DNA of 64,000 nucleotides from Dechloromonas sp. GTDB taxonomy: Bacteria; Pseudomonadota; Gammaproteobacteria; Burkholderiales; Rhodocyclaceae. A program made the position numbers and the translations under genes. Where the stretch lies: assembly GCA_028687035.1 (NCBI GenBank), contig JAQUAX010000014.1, forward strand, positions 29,831 through 93,830. The letters run 5' to 3'. The notes beneath the pieces are model-generated. The model did no database searches. It was given only the letters and a program-made list of their open reading frames with translations, and had not been told where the DNA came from. Positions 7,945 through 18,460 of this stretch are shown here, piece by piece; within the stretch, counting starts at the first letter, position 1, and each line of letters starts with the position of its first letter.

Positions 7945-9216
7945 TCAGGCGGCGTTCAGCGCCTGGTCGAGGTCGGCGATCAGGTCGTCGATGTGCTCGA
8001 TGCCGACCGACAGGCGGATCATGTCTTCCGACACGCCGGCCTTGGCCAGTTCTTCCGGCGACAGCTGGCGGTGCGTCGTCGAGGCCGGGTGGCAGGCCAG
8101 CGTCTTGCAGTCGCCGATGTTGACGAGGCGGGTGACCAGCTGCAGCGCGTCCTGGAACTTGCCGCCGCCTTCGCGGCCGCCCTTGACGCCGAAGTTCAGG
8201 ATGCCGGAGGCGCGGCCGCCCATGTACTTCTGCACCAGCGCGTGGTCCTTGTGGTCGGGCAGGCCGGCGTAATTGACCCAGCTGACCTTCGGATGCTTCT
8301 TCAGGAACTCGGCGATCTTCAGCGCGTTGTCGCAGATGCGGTCCATGCGCAGCGCCAGCGTCTCGATGCCCTGCAGGATCAGGAAGGCGTTGAACGGGCT
8401 GATCGCGGCGCCCATGTTGCGCAGCGGCACGACGCGGGCGCGGCCGATGTAGGCGGCGGGGCCGAGCGCTTCGGTGTAGACGACGCCGTGGTAGGAGACG
8501 TCCGGCTCGTTGAGGCGCTTGAACTTCTGCTTGTGCTCGGCCCAGGGGAACTTGCCGCTATCGACGATGATGCCGCCGATCGAGTTGCCGTGGCCGCCGA
8601 GGTACTTGGTCAGCGCATGGACGACGATGTCGGCGCCGTGCTCGAAGGGACGGCACAGGTAGGGCGAGGGCACGGTGTTGTCGACGATGACCGGGACGCC
8701 GTGCTTGTGGGCGATCTCGGCGAGCTTCTCGAAGTCGGTGATGTTGCCGAGCGGGTTGCCGACCGATTCGCAGAACACCGCCTTGGTCTTGCCGTCGATC
8801 AGCTTCTCGAAGGCTTCCGGATCGCGGTAGTCGGCGAAGCGGACTTCGATGCCGTACTGCGGCAGCGTGTGTGCGAACAGGTTGTAGGTGCCGCCGTACA
8901 GCGTGCTCGAGGTCACGATGTTGTCGCCGGCTTCGGCAATCGTCTGGATCGACGCGGTGATCGCGGCCATGCCCGAGGCCATGGCCAGCGCGGCGACGCC
9001 GCCTTCCATCGCGGCGACGCGCTTTTCCAGCACGTCCTGGGTCGGGTTCATGATCCGCGTGTAGATGTTGCCGGCGACCTTCAGGTCGAACAGGTCGGCG
9101 CCGTGCTGCGTGCTGTCGAACGCGTAGGACGTCGTCTGGTAGATGGGGACGGCGACCGCCTTGGTCGTCGGGTCCGGGCTGTAGCCGCCATGGACGGCGA
9201 GGGTTTCGATCTTCAT
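7945..9216 (-). CDS. metY: O-acetylhomoserine sulfhydrylase
   Basis: 423-residue Cys/Met-metabolism PLP enzyme. It makes homocysteine from O-acetylhomoserine and sulfide. Visible: substrate and phosphate loop 'YTRIMNPT', 'ASGMAAI', '[12 protein letters not shown]' and the PLP lysine in '[11 protein letters not shown]' (Lys204). Length and the '[12 protein letters not shown]' start are typical of MetY rather than MetB/MetC or MetZ. It has its own leader of about 120 bases before mnmC with a purine-rich ribosome site; I saw no SAM or cobalamin riboswitch there. Single gene, terminated by the hairpin at 7917. Confidence 0.93.
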   Translation of the reverse strand: MKIETLAVHGGYSPDPTTKAVAVPIYQTTSYAFDSTQHGADLFDLKVAGNIYTRIMNPTQDVLEKRVAAMEGGVAALAMASGMAAITASIQTIAEAGDNIVTSSTLYGGTYNLFAHTLPQYGIEVRFADYRDPEAFEKLIDGKTKAVFCESVGNPLGNITDFEKLAEIAHKHGVPVIVDNTVPSPYLCRPFEHGADIVVHALTKYLGGHGNSIGGIIVDSGKFPWAEHKQKFKRLNEPDVSYHGVVYTEALGPAAYIGRARVVPLRNMGAAISPFNAFLILQGIETLALRMDRICDNALKIAEFLKKHPKVSWVNYAGLPDHKDHALVQKYMGGRASGILNFGVKGGREGGGKFQDALQLVTRLVNIGDCKTLACHPASTTHRQLSPEELAKAGVSEDMIRLSVGIEHIDDLIADLDQALNAA

Positions 9217-9338
9217 GCGTGCGTCTCTCTCTGGTTTTGTGGTGGAGGGAAGAGTCTACAGGAGTGCGTCGAGATTATCCGGGTCCCGGGGCGTTCGCCA
9301 ATAACAACGGCATCTAAGCTTATGCACGGCGGACGGGG

Positions 9339-11258
9339 TCAGGTCCGGTCGTCGAATCCGTCGTCGTCCTGCGGTCGACCGCGCGATTTCAGCAGAAAGC
9401 GGCCGGGGTCGATCGCATCGACGAGGTCGGTTTCCAGCGGCAGCGGGTCGCCTTCGAGGCGCGACACCAGCAGGTCGGCCATCAGCGCTGACCACACGAT
9501 GCCGCGCGCGCCGAAACCCTGCACGCACCACAGGCCGGGCTGGCGGGGCAGGGCCGGCAGGCGTGCGTTGGCCGGCGCGGCCGCGGGATCGGGGACGGGA
9601 CCGACGATGGGCAGGCGGTCCGGCGACATCGGCCGGAAGCCGACGCGGCCTTCCAGCGTTGCCGGATCGACGTCGGGAACGTAGCCGGGCAGGCTCAGCC
9701 GCAGCCGGGCGAGGTTTTCGCGATGGTCGTCGATGCGCGGCGCCGGGTCGGGGTCGCCGCTCTGCAGCGTCGCGCCGATCAGCCGGCGGCCGTCGATTTC
9801 CGGCATCGCGTAGCCGTGCCGGCAGACGACCAGCGGCAGCGCCGGGCTGGCGTCGGCCGGCAGATGGCTGACCTGGCCGCGCGCGCTCTTCTGCGGCAGC
9901 CACGCGAATTGCGCGAAGCCCGGCGCGGCGGCGCCGCTCGCCATCACGACGACCGGCGCCGCCGCGATCTCTCCGCCGTCGGCGTCGAGCAGGCGCCAGC
10001 CGGTTTCGGTCCGTTCCAGGCGGTCGACCGCGACGTTGAAGCGGGCGACGATGCGCGCCGGGTCGGAGGCCAGCGCGGCGCGGCAGACCGACGCCGGATT
10101 GACCCAGCCGCCGCCCGGGAACCACCAGCCGCCGATGTCGACCGGCCGGCCGAGCAGGCGCGACGCGGCGTCGGGCTCGACGAACTGCAGCACCTCGGCC
10201 GGCAGCTGCAGGCGATCGACGACGCGGCGCTGCGTCGCCTCGTGCACCGGCTCGCGGCCCAGGTGCAGCACGCCGCACGGCGACCAGCGGGCGTCCGGCA
10301 GCGACTGCAGCAGGGCGCGGGTCGCCAGGTAGCCGGCGCGGGTCAGGCGCGACAGGCGGTTGTCGTCGGCGCTGGGCAGCGGGCGCAGCACGCCGGCCAG
10401 GTTGCACGACGCGCCGGTGGCCGGCGTTGCGGCGCGCTCGACGACCTCGACCTGCCAGCCGGCGCGGGCCAGCGCGGCGGCCGCGGTGCAGCCGGCGACG
10501 CCGGCGCCGATGACGACCGCCCGGCGCTCGGCCGGCGGCCGGTGGCGGTCCGGCCGGCGCGAGCGGAAGCGGCCGGCCAGCATCGTCCCCCGGCCGGCGA
10601 GGCCGGGGCGCGTTTCGAGGTCGAACTCGGCAGCGGCCAGCGCGTCGCATCCGGCCGCATCGAGTGACTCGGCCGCCAGCGTCGCGCCCGGCGCGGCCAG
10701 CCGCGACAGCGCCCGGCACAATTCCGGCGAGCACGGTTGCGGGGTGTTCTCCGGCGGGAAGCCGTCGAGGAAAAAGGCGTCGACCGACGCGTCCACCGCG
10801 CGCAGCGCCGTTGTCGCTTCGCCGAAGACCAGCGTCAGGATCACTGCGCCGCCGGCTAGGAAAATCCGGTGCATGCCCGGCGTCAGCGGCGGCCAGGCGC
10901 GCTGCAGCTCGCCGGCGAGTTCGGCGAATTCGGGCCAGGCGTGCTGGGCCAGCGCGAGGTCGGCCGCGGTGAACGGGTGGGCTTCGACCGAAACGAAATG
11001 CAGGCGCCGGCAGCGCTGCGGGTCGTCGCGCCAGGCCCGCCAGGCGGCCAGGAAGGCGAGGCCGGCGCCGAAGCCGGTGGCGAGGATCACGAAGCGGTCG
11101 CGGCCGCGCCAGCGTTCAGGCAGGCCGTTGCCGGCCAGGAAGACGTGTCCGGCCTGCGGCGGACCGTCGGGCGCGACGGGCCGGACCTTGCCGTCGACGG
11201 TGGCGAACGGCGTGCCGTCCGGGGCGAATTCGAGGCGGGCCGGCTGCAGCGGAATCAC
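9339..11258 (-). CDS. mnmC: bifunctional tRNA wobble-uridine modification enzyme MnmC
   Basis: 639 residues. N-terminal SAM-dependent methyltransferase domain (about 1-240, with '[28 protein letters not shown]' and '[14 protein letters not shown]') and C-terminal FAD oxidoreductase domain (Rossmann '[20 protein letters not shown]' at about 265, later '[17 protein letters not shown]'). It converts cmnm5(s2)U34 to mnm5(s2)U34 in some tRNAs. The start is a GTG at 11258 that overlaps the last base of the upstream stop (TAGTG), giving '[11 protein letters not shown]', the usual MnmC N terminus. Coupled to the gene upstream. Confidence 0.92.
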   Translation of the reverse strand: MIPLQPARLEFAPDGTPFATVDGKVRPVAPDGPPQAGHVFLAGNGLPERWRGRDRFVILATGFGAGLAFLAAWRAWRDDPQRCRRLHFVSVEAHPFTAADLALAQHAWPEFAELAGELQRAWPPLTPGMHRIFLAGGAVILTLVFGEATTALRAVDASVDAFFLDGFPPENTPQPCSPELCRALSRLAAPGATLAAESLDAAGCDALAAAEFDLETRPGLAGRGTMLAGRFRSRRPDRHRPPAERRAVVIGAGVAGCTAAAALARAGWQVEVVERAATPATGASCNLAGVLRPLPSADDNRLSRLTRAGYLATRALLQSLPDARWSPCGVLHLGREPVHEATQRRVVDRLQLPAEVLQFVEPDAASRLLGRPVDIGGWWFPGGGWVNPASVCRAALASDPARIVARFNVAVDRLERTETGWRLLDADGGEIAAAPVVVMASGAAAPGFAQFAWLPQKSARGQVSHLPADASPALPLVVCRHGYAMPEIDGRRLIGATLQSGDPDPAPRIDDHRENLARLRLSLPGYVPDVDPATLEGRVGFRPMSPDRLPIVGPVPDPAAAPANARLPALPRQPGLWCVQGFGARGIVWSALMADLLVSRLEGDPLPLETDLVDAIDPGRFLLKSRGRPQDDDGFDDRT

Positions 11259-11755
11259 TAGTGCAGCCGTTTGGAACCGCCGGCCGGGGCGCTGCCGGGC
11301 AGCGCCGGCTCGGTCGCCGCGTAATCGAGCGCCAGGTCCCATTTTGCCTGTCCGCCGGTGGCGCGCAGCATCGCGCACAGCGCCTGCAGCATCTCGCCGT
11401 TCAGGTTCAGGTTGAAGCTGCGCTCGCGGCCCTCGCGCAGCACCATCCGGATCAGCCCGTCGGCGCCGGCATCCAGCGTCGCCTCGCTGGCCAGCAGCGG
11501 ATTGGCGCCGAGCGGGAAGGTCGGGTTTTCGTTATGGAAGGGCTGGTCGAAACTCGCCTGCGGCGCCTCGCCGGCCGCCGGCGCCGCCTGCGGCACCGGC
11601 TGCGCGCCGAGCATCCGGGCCAGCCCGGGCCACAGCTCGCGCAGGAAGCGGCGCGTGAACCAGACCCGGATTTCCTCGTTGGCCTGCGTCGCAATGCGCA
11701 GCAGCAGGCGATCCTGCATGCCGTCGTGGCTGACCTGGAGCTGGCGGATGTTCAT
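11258..11755 (-). CDS. conserved hypothetical protein upstream of mnmC
   Basis: 165 residues, soluble. It starts '[43 protein letters not shown]', with an Ala/Pro-rich linker near residues 55-75, and closes with '[26 protein letters not shown]'. The sequence looks like a small two-part beta protein; I recognise no motif. The stop overlaps the GTG of mnmC by one base (TAGTG), so the two are coupled, which suggests a role connected with tRNA modification or simply a conserved neighbour. A repeat-bearing gap separates it from lysS. Confidence 0.7.
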   Translation of the reverse strand: MNIRQLQVSHDGMQDRLLLRIATQANEEIRVWFTRRFLRELWPGLARMLGAQPVPQAAPAAGEAPQASFDQPFHNENPTFPLGANPLLASEATLDAGADGLIRMVLREGRERSFNLNLNGEMLQALCAMLRATGGQAKWDLALDYAATEPALPGSAPAGGSKRLH

Positions 11756-11791
11756 GCGGACGATCGGCAGCCGTCGTCGATTCGTGAACGA

Positions 11792-11947
11792 GCGCAGCCA
11801 AGACCAGCCCGCAGGGCGCAGGACGCCACGCAGTGGCGGTTCTGAGCGAAGCGAGGAATTCGGCGCAGCCGAACACAAGGCGCAGCCGGCCGCCGCATAG
11901 CAGCGCTATGCAAGGCAGGGTGCAACGCCGTATTGGCAAGCGCAGCC
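11792..11947. repeat. intergenic repeat block between lysS and the mnmC operon
   Basis: The 197-base gap holds four copies of GCGCAGCC (11792, 11863, 11880, 11940) and a hairpin GCATAGC-AGC-GCTATGC at 11895-11911. It has no ORF with coding character. Such blocks in betaproteobacterial genomes are often dispersed repeats; that it is dispersed cannot be shown from one window. Confidence 0.5.
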
Positions 11948-11952
11948 ACGAA

Positions 11953-13452
11953 TCACTCGGGCCGCATCGAGGGGAAGAGGATCACATCCCGAATCGCCGG
12001 CGCGTCGGTCAGCAGCATCACCAGGCGGTCGATGCCGATGCCGCAGCCGCCGGTCGGCGGCAGGCCGTATTCGAGTGCGCGGATGAAGTCGGCGTCGTAG
12101 TACATCGCCTCCTCGTCGCCGGCGTCCTTGGCCTTGGCCTGTTCCATGAAGCGGGCGGCCTGGTCCTCGGCGTCGTTGAGCTCGGAGAAGCCGTTGGCGA
12201 TCTCGCGGCCGACGATGAACAGCTCGAAGCGCTCGGTGATTTCCGGGTTGCTGTCGGAGGCGCGGGCCAGCGGGCTGACTTCGACCGGGTAGTCGATGAT
12301 GAAGGTCGGTTCCCAGCACTTCGCTTCGGCGCAGGCTTCGAACAGTTGCAACTGCAGGCTGCCGAGGCCGCCCGGCTTGACCTTCTCGCCGAAGGCGACG
12401 ATCTTGGCCTTGAGGAATTCCGGATCGGCCAGCTGCGCGTCGGTGAAATCCGGCTGCTCGCGCTGGATCGCCTGGTTGATCGTCAGGCGGTGGAAGGGCT
12501 TCGACAGGTCGAGTTCGCGCCCTTGGTACTGGAACACTTCCTTGCCCAGCGCCTCGCGCGCGGCATGGCGCAGCAGGCCTTCGGTGAAGTCCATCAGCGT
12601 GTGGTAGTTCGCGTAGGCCTCGTAGAACTCCATCATCGTGAATTCGGGGTTGTGGCGCGGCGAGAGGCCTTCGTTGCGGAAGTTGCGGTTGACCTCGAAA
12701 ACCTTCTCGAAACCGCCGACGACCAGGCGCTTCAGGTACAGCTCGGGCGCGATGCGCAGGAACTGCTGCATGTCGAGCGCGTTGTGGTGCGTCACGAAGG
12801 GCTTGGCCGACGCGCCGCCGGGGATCGGGTGCATCATCGGCGTTTCGACTTCCATGAAGCCGTGGCCGCACATGTAGTTGCGGATCGACTGGACGATGGC
12901 CGAGCGGGCGCGGAAGACGAAGCGCGTCTCCTCGCTCATGATCAGGTCGACGTAGCGCTGGCGGTACTTCATCTCGACGTCGGCCAGGCCGTGGAACTTG
13001 TCGGGCAGCGGGCGCAGCGACTTGGTCAGCAGGCGCACCTCGGCGGCCTGGATGGTCAGCTCGCCGGTCTTGGTCTTCATCAGCGTGCCGACGACGCCGA
13101 GGATGTCGCCGAGGTCCCAGCCCTTGAACGCCGCGTAGGCTTCCTCGCCGACCCGGTCGCGGGCGACGTAGATCTGGATGCGGCCGGACAGGTCCTGCAG
13201 CGTCGCGAACGAAGCCTTGCCCATGACGCGCTTCAGCATCATGCGGCCGGCGACCCGGACCTCGACCGGCAGGCCTTCCAGCTCCTCGCCGGACTTGTCG
13301 CCGTAAACCTCGTGCAGCCGGCCTGCGGTATTCTCGCGCTGGAAATCGTTCGGGAAGGCCTGGCCCGTTTTGCGCCATTCGGCGAGCTTGGCACGGCGTT
13401 CCGCGATGATGTGGTTTTCGTCCTGCTGGACGGGCTGTTCGGCGTTCGACAT
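11953..13452 (-). CDS. lysS: lysyl-tRNA synthetase, class II
   Basis: 499 residues, the usual length. OB-fold anticodon domain at about 60-145 ('[21 protein letters not shown]'), then the class II catalytic core with motif 2 '[23 protein letters not shown]' and motif 3 '[13 protein letters not shown]' near the C terminus. Charges tRNA-Lys in the cytoplasm. It stands alone, divergent from the hybrid kinase, and is separated from the mnmC operon by a repeat block. Confidence 0.97.
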   Translation of the reverse strand: MSNAEQPVQQDENHIIAERRAKLAEWRKTGQAFPNDFQRENTAGRLHEVYGDKSGEELEGLPVEVRVAGRMMLKRVMGKASFATLQDLSGRIQIYVARDRVGEEAYAAFKGWDLGDILGVVGTLMKTKTGELTIQAAEVRLLTKSLRPLPDKFHGLADVEMKYRQRYVDLIMSEETRFVFRARSAIVQSIRNYMCGHGFMEVETPMMHPIPGGASAKPFVTHHNALDMQQFLRIAPELYLKRLVVGGFEKVFEVNRNFRNEGLSPRHNPEFTMMEFYEAYANYHTLMDFTEGLLRHAAREALGKEVFQYQGRELDLSKPFHRLTINQAIQREQPDFTDAQLADPEFLKAKIVAFGEKVKPGGLGSLQLQLFEACAEAKCWEPTFIIDYPVEVSPLARASDSNPEITERFELFIVGREIANGFSELNDAEDQAARFMEQAKAKDAGDEEAMYYDADFIRALEYGLPPTGGCGIGIDRLVMLLTDAPAIRDVILFPSMRPE

Positions 13453-13586
13453 GAAGAATGAATCCTTGAAAACGTTGGGTCAGCCGACGAATGGCTTAAA
13501 ATGTTGAATTTTCGCCGATTACACCGGGTTGGGACAAGGGCAATGCTGTCCGGCCCCGCATCGAACCCGCTGCCGGAAGAGGCCCG

Positions 13587-15866
13587 ATGAAAATCCTGCT
13601 CGTCGCCACGACGCCGCTTTACCAGGACATCCTGCTGCAGGCGCTCGGCCAGTTCGCCGACGTCCGGGTGGTCCTCGCCACGTCGCGCGCCGCTGCGCTG
13701 GACGAGGCGCGATGCACCAGTTTCCAGTTCTTCGTGCTGTCCGGCCAGTTGCCCGACGGCGACGGGCTGGAGCTGGCCGGCGAATTGCGCCGGCTCGGCC
13801 TGGCCAGCGTCGAACCCATCGTGCTGCTGACTTCCAGCGCCAGCGCGGAGCTGGCGGCGCAGGCGACCCGGGCCGGCGTCACCGAACTGTTCAGGAAGCA
13901 GGACATCGACGAACTGGTGCGTTTCCTGCGCCACTACCTCGAACACCTGCAGCCCATGCATTGCCGCGTGCTGTACATCGAGGACGCGCTCGACCAGCGC
14001 AGCCTGCTGAGCGCCCAGCTGCGCGACTGGGGCATGACGGTCGATGCCTACGCCAGCGCCGACGAGGCGTGGCCGGCCTTCCTCGAACGCGATTACGACG
14101 TGGTGCTGTGCGACGTCGTGCTCGAGGGGCACATGACCGGCACCCGGCTGATCAACCGCATCCGCCGCCAGGAAGCGCCGCGCGGCAGCACGCCCATCCT
14201 CGCGCTGTCGGCTTTCGACAGCCCGGCGCGCCGGATGCAGCTGTTCCAGCTCGGCGTCGACGACTACGTCGCCAAGCCGGTACTGCCCGACGAACTGCGC
14301 GCCCGCATCCATAACCTGCTGGTCCGCCGGCGCGCCGTCGAGCGCAGCCGGATGCTGCTCGCCGCGACCTCGCTCGGCATCGTCGTCGTCGATCAGGCCG
14401 GCGCCGTCGAGTCGGTCGACGACAACGCCCGCGCGATGTTCGAGCCGGCCGGTGTCGTCCGCCGGCTGTCCGCGCTGCTCGACGACGCCGATGCGCTGCT
14501 CGGCCGCCTGGCCGGCGGCGAACGCCTGAACCGCATCCAGGCGACCGGCCGCGACGGCAACCGCCGGGCTTTCCCGGTCGAGCTGACCGCGATGGAAATC
14601 GAGAGCGCCGCGGCCGGCCGCCGCTTCGCCTTCCTGGTCCGCGACGTCAGCGAGGCCGAGCGCCTGGCCGCCGAATTGCGCCAGGCCAAGGAGGCCGCCG
14701 AGCGCGCCGAGCGGATGAAGTCCGAGTTCCTGGCCAACACCAGCCACGAGATCCGGACGCCGTTGAACGCGATCATCGGCATGGCGCACGTGCTGCGCCG
14801 CGACCAGCTGACGCCGGAGCAGATGGATTGCGTCGCGCACATCGACGCCGCCGGCCAGCACCTGCTCGGCCTGATCACCGACGTGCTCGACCTCTCGAAG
14901 ATCGAGGCCGGCAAGCTGGAGCTGGAGTCGATTCCGCTGCTGGTGCCGGCGATCGTCGCCGAGGTCGCGTCGATGATCGGCGAATCCGCGCAGACCAAGG
15001 GCCTCGAAGTGCGCACCGAGATCGGCGAGCTGCCGGGGCCGCTGCTCGGCGACCCGCTGCGCCTGCGCCAGGCGTTGCTGAACTACGCGTCCAACGCGAT
15101 CAAGTTCACCGAGCACGGCTCGGTGACGCTGCGCGTCGATTGCACGAATCCCGGCCCGGAATCCGTCGAGTTGCGCTTCGAGGTCGCCGACACCGGGATC
15201 GGCGTCGCGCCCGACGCGATCGACGGCATCTTTACCGCCTTCCGCCAGGCCGACAATTCGATGACCCGGCGCTACGGCGGCAGCGGCCTCGGGCTGGCGA
15301 TCACCCGCGAACTCGCCGAACTGATGGGCGGCCGGGTCGGCGTCGCCAGCCGGCCGGGGGAGGGCAGCACCTTCTGGTTCACCGTGTGCCTGCGGCGCGC
15401 CGCCGGCGATGCCGAGGTGGCGCAGCCGGTGGCCGCCGGCGAGTCGGTGGAGACGCGGCTGAAGCGCGATTTCGCCGGCAGCCGGGTGCTGCTGGTCGAC
15501 GACGATCTGGTCAATCGCCAGGTCGCGCTGGCCATGCTGTCGCGCTTCGATTTCGTTATCGACACCGCGCAGGACGGGCTCGACGCGCTGGCGCTGGTCG
15601 AGCGCAACGACTACGCGCTGATCCTGATGGACATGCTGATGCCCAACATGGACGGCGTGCAGGCGACGCAGCGCATCCGCGAGCTACCGGGCCGGCAGGC
15701 CGTGCCGATCGTCGCCTTGACCGCCAACGCCTTTGCCGGCGAGCGCCGGCGCTGCCTGGAGGCCGGCATGAACGATTTCGTGACCAAGCCGATCCGGCCG
15801 GACACGCTGTTCTCGACGCTGCTGCACTGGCTGTCGGCCGGGCGCGGGGAGGATCAGGCGGCGTAG
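13587..15866 (+). CDS. hybrid histidine kinase with two N-terminal receiver domains
   Basis: 759 residues, no membrane segments, so cytoplasmic. Order: receiver-like 1 (1-120), receiver 2 (127-245), PAS-like linker (252-352), short coiled coil, HisKA (378-445, phospho-His387 in '[16 protein letters not shown]'), HATPase (N-box '[13 protein letters not shown]', G-boxes 'DTGIGV' and 'GGSGLGLAI'), receiver 3 (630-750, '[11 protein letters not shown]'). Receiver 2 keeps its acidic pair (Glu132/Asp133), Asp176 and Lys230. Receiver 1 is degenerate: 'LLVATT' replaces the acidic pair and Ser52 replaces the phosphoacceptor in '[13 protein letters not shown]'. It probably integrates phosphorylation from other kinases. 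The output partner is not in the window. Confidence 0.92.
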   Translation: MKILLVATTPLYQDILLQALGQFADVRVVLATSRAAALDEARCTSFQFFVLSGQLPDGDGLELAGELRRLGLASVEPIVLLTSSASAELAAQATRAGVTELFRKQDIDELVRFLRHYLEHLQPMHCRVLYIEDALDQRSLLSAQLRDWGMTVDAYASADEAWPAFLERDYDVVLCDVVLEGHMTGTRLINRIRRQEAPRGSTPILALSAFDSPARRMQLFQLGVDDYVAKPVLPDELRARIHNLLVRRRAVERSRMLLAATSLGIVVVDQAGAVESVDDNARAMFEPAGVVRRLSALLDDADALLGRLAGGERLNRIQATGRDGNRRAFPVELTAMEIESAAAGRRFAFLVRDVSEAERLAAELRQAKEAAERAERMKSEFLANTSHEIRTPLNAIIGMAHVLRRDQLTPEQMDCVAHIDAAGQHLLGLITDVLDLSKIEAGKLELESIPLLVPAIVAEVASMIGESAQTKGLEVRTEIGELPGPLLGDPLRLRQALLNYASNAIKFTEHGSVTLRVDCTNPGPESVELRFEVADTGIGVAPDAIDGIFTAFRQADNSMTRRYGGSGLGLAITRELAELMGGRVGVASRPGEGSTFWFTVCLRRAAGDAEVAQPVAAGESVETRLKRDFAGSRVLLVDDDLVNRQVALAMLSRFDFVIDTAQDGLDALALVERNDYALILMDMLMPNMDGVQATQRIRELPGRQAVPIVALTANAFAGERRRCLEAGMNDFVTKPIRPDTLFSTLLHWLSAGRGEDQAA

Positions 15867-16180
15867 TGCACGGCCAGCCAGACGGTTGGCCGGTTCGGGT
15901 CGGTCCAGTCGACGCGGTGCCGGCGGTGCGGGGCGATATCGACGCAATCCCCCGGAACGAGGTCGCGGGCCGCCGGCTCGTCGGCGAAGCGCAGCCGGGC
16001 GGCGCCCTGCAGCAGCACCACCCATTCGCCGTCCGCCTGGTCGTACCAGAAGCCTTCCGGGCTGGCCTGCCCGGTCGAGACGATGCGCTCGATGCGCAGC
16101 CCCGGGCGCTGCAAAATGTCCGCGAATTGCTCGTCGACCGCGGCGGCCGACGGCAATCCGGCGAACAGGTTGGCGATCAC
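15854..16180 (-). CDS. cupin-domain protein
   Basis: 108-residue single cupin. Motif-like blocks '[25 protein letters not shown]' and '[22 protein letters not shown]' give the beta-barrel with probable metal ligands (Glu, His, His). The start is a GTG at 16180 that overlaps the prfB stop (GTGA), so it is translated in tail with prfB; its 3' end overlaps the convergent kinase gene by 13 bases. Substrate unknown. Confidence 0.8.
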   Translation of the reverse strand: MIANLFAGLPSAAAVDEQFADILQRPGLRIERIVSTGQASPEGFWYDQADGEWVVLLQGAARLRFADEPAARDLVPGDCVDIAPHRRHRVDWTDPNRPTVWLAVHYAA

Positions 16181-17281
16181 ACGCCCTGTTTCAGGCTGGC
16201 CTCGATGAAGGGATCGAGGTCGCCGTCGAGCACGGCCTGGGTGTTGCCGGTTTCGTAATTGGTGCGCAGATCCTTGATCCGGCTCTGGTCAAGCACGTAG
16301 GAACGGATCTGGTGGCCCCAGCCGATGTCGGACTTGGCGTCTTCCAGCTTCTGCTGTTCGGCCTGCTGCTTGCGCAGTTCGAACTCGTAGAGGCGGGCGC
16401 GCAGCATCTGCCAGGCTTCGTCGCGGTTGCGGTGCTGCGAACGGTCGTTCTGGCACTGCACGACGATGCCGGTCGGCACGTGCGTCAGACGCACCGCCGA
16501 GTCGGTCTTGTTGATGTGCTGGCCACCGGCGCCGGAAGCGCGGTAGGTGTCGGTGCGCACGTCGGCCGGGTTGATCGCGATCTCGATCGAGTCATCGACT
16601 TCCGGGAACACGAACACCGACGTGAAGCTGGTGTGACGGCGCGCGTTGGAGTCGAACGGCGACTTGCGGACCAGCCGGTGGATGCCGGTCTCGGTACGCA
16701 GCGTGCCGTAGGCGTAGTCGCCGCTGAACTTGACGGTCGCGCTCTTGATGCCGGCGACGTCGCCTTCCGACTCTTCCATGACCTCGACGGTGAACCCCTT
16801 CTTTTCGCCGTATTTCAGGTACATGCGCAGCAGCATCGACGCCCAGTCCTGGGCTTCGGTACCGCCGGCGCCGGCCTGGATTTCCAGGAAGCAGGGCATC
16901 GGGTCGGACGGGTTGTTGAACATCCGGCGGAATTCGAGCGCGGCGAGCTTCTTCTCCAGCTCGGCGTTGTCGGCCTCGACGGCGAGCAGCGTGTCGTCGT
17001 CGCCGTCTTCCTTGCCCATGTCGAACAGTTCGCGGCCGTCATTGACGCCGCTGTCCACGGCTTCGAGGACGAGCACGATGTCTTCCAGCGACTTCTTTTC
17101 CTTGCCCAGTTCCTGGGCACGTTTCGGATCGTCCCAGATCTTGGGATCTTCCATCTCCTTGTTCAGGAGGGTCAGGCGTTCGCGCTTGTGATCGTAGTCA
17201 AAGATACCTCCGCAGCTCGGCGGCACGGGCGGCCAGATCGTCGAGCTTGTTGGAGATACTGTTGATGTGTTCGGCTTCCAT
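16177..17281 (-). CDS. prfB: peptide chain release factor 2, with programmed +1 frameshift
   Basis: RF2, 367 residues, recognising UGA and UAA. The ATG at 17281 opens a 27-codon frame ([12 protein letters not shown]...ELRRYL) that stops at UGA (17200-17198); the remainder lies in the +1 frame starting GAC at 17199. Read it as 17281-17201 joined to 17199-16177. The long frame carries the SPF anticodon-like tripeptide ('[14 protein letters not shown]') and the GGQ hydrolysis motif ('[15 protein letters not shown]'). The feedback design is classic: when RF2 is scarce the ribosome shifts past the UGA. It is followed by the overlapping cupin gene. Confidence 0.97.
17197..17209 (-). promoter_or_regulatory. 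prfB programmed frameshift site
   Basis: On the minus strand AGGTATCTTTGAC: an internal Shine-Dalgarno-like GGAGG ends three bases before the slippery CTT, which is followed by the in-frame TGA and C. This has the same layout as the E. coli site (AGGGGG-TAT-CTT-TGA-C). The third codon base order forces CTT to TTT slippage and reading of GAC. Confidence 0.95.
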
Positions 17282-17569
17282 GGGGCTGTTCCTGCGAAAT
17301 CGTCAAACCGTGGATTATATCCGGGCCGGGGGCATCGCCGCGCAAGGGCACTGTTCTTTGCCGCGCACCGTTGTCGCGCATGCCGCACGCTGCCGGTGCG
17401 GACTGGCCCCGAAAAGGTGCGTGCTGCTCCGGTGTGACGTTGTCAAGCTATTGAATCCATTCCGTTATCGTCGGTTTTTCGAGGGCTGGCAAGGGACTTG
17501 CATAAGTTCGCAGCTCGAAGGTCGTCCCGGATCGCAAAGGGCGGCCGTATTTACCACAGGGATCAACCG

Positions 17570-18460
17570 ATGGATGGAATCGCGAACCCGATGCCTTTGC
17601 TGGCAGGGGCCGTTTGTTATTTTTCGCTGGCACTGCACCGCCGCGTGCTGCGCCGGGAAATGGCCGCGTCGCTGGCCAGCACGCTGGCTGCCTGCGACGC
17701 CGTGCGCGAGGTCGTCGACGCCCTGCAGCGCCACCGCGCCGCGGCCTGCGCCCGGCTGGCCGGCGACGCCGCGGCCGGGCGCTGCCTCGTCGAGCGGCAG
17801 CGTGCGGTGGCCGAAGGGCTGGTCCGCCTGCGGGAAAGGGCGCGCAAGGAGCGGGGCGCGCTGCATCCCTGCCTGGAACGAGAGGATTTCGCGTCGATCG
17901 AGGCCGGCTGGCAACGCCTGGCCGGCGAGTGGCCGAGCTTCGGCGTCGAGCAATGCCAGGCCCATCACGGCCGGCTCGTCGACCTGCTGCTGCGCCGCCT
18001 GGCGGATTTCGCCGAGCCCCGGCTGGGCGCGCTGCTCGGTGACGAGGCGCAGCGCGGCACGGTGCGCAATTACGCCGTCCGCCTGCCCGGGCTGGCCGAA
18101 TCCCTGTACCAGGCCGAACTGCTCGGCTTCGCGGTGGCCGGCGCCGCGGCGGACGCGACGCACGCCCGGGTCCGCCTGAGCCTGCTGCTGGCCCGCGTCG
18201 AGGCGGCGCTCGGCCAGGCCCGCGAGGCCGGCGGCGAGATGCCGGAGGCCGACGCGGCCGGGCTGGCGGTGCGCGCCGTGGCCCAGGCGGCGCGGCGCAT
18301 CCTGCCGGCCGGCGGGGCGCCGGCGGCGCTGAGCGAGTTCCACCGGCTGGTCGAGGCGGCGATCGCCAGCCTCGACGCATGGCAGGAAGCCTGTCGCGGC
18401 AACCTGATCCATGCCAGCCTCTGCGAGGACGACGATGGCCTTCGCCTGCAAGCGGCCTAG
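17570..18460 (+). CDS. unknown protein, possible nitrate/nitrite-sensing-like helical protein
   Basis: 296 residues beginning MDGIANPMPLLAGAVCYFSLALHRR; one N-terminal hydrophobic segment, then a long Ala/Arg-rich helical protein. The part 'ACDAVREVVDALQRHRAAACARLAGD' with later paired helices is reminiscent of NIT-type four-helix sensing domains ('ALQxERGxS'), but the signature 'RGxS' is not kept, so the call is weak. It overlaps the next gene, a c-di-GMP enzyme, by 26 bases. A sensor or partner role for that enzyme is inference. The frame is open further upstream, but the ATG at 17570 is preferred because the extra N terminus is poor. Confidence 0.55.
   Translation: MDGIANPMPLLAGAVCYFSLALHRRVLRREMAASLASTLAACDAVREVVDALQRHRAAACARLAGDAAAGRCLVERQRAVAEGLVRLRERARKERGALHPCLEREDFASIEAGWQRLAGEWPSFGVEQCQAHHGRLVDLLLRRLADFAEPRLGALLGDEAQRGTVRNYAVRLPGLAESLYQAELLGFAVAGAAADATHARVRLSLLLARVEAALGQAREAGGEMPEADAAGLAVRAVAQAARRILPAGGAPAALSEFHRLVEAAIASLDAWQEACRGNLIHASLCEDDDGLRLQAA

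Noticed and set aside
9217..9338. Possible SAM riboswitch or other leader regulation upstream of metY
   Set aside because: The leader is about 120 bases, but I could not find any conserved SAM-I/II or cobalamin core or a terminator/antiterminator pair in it.
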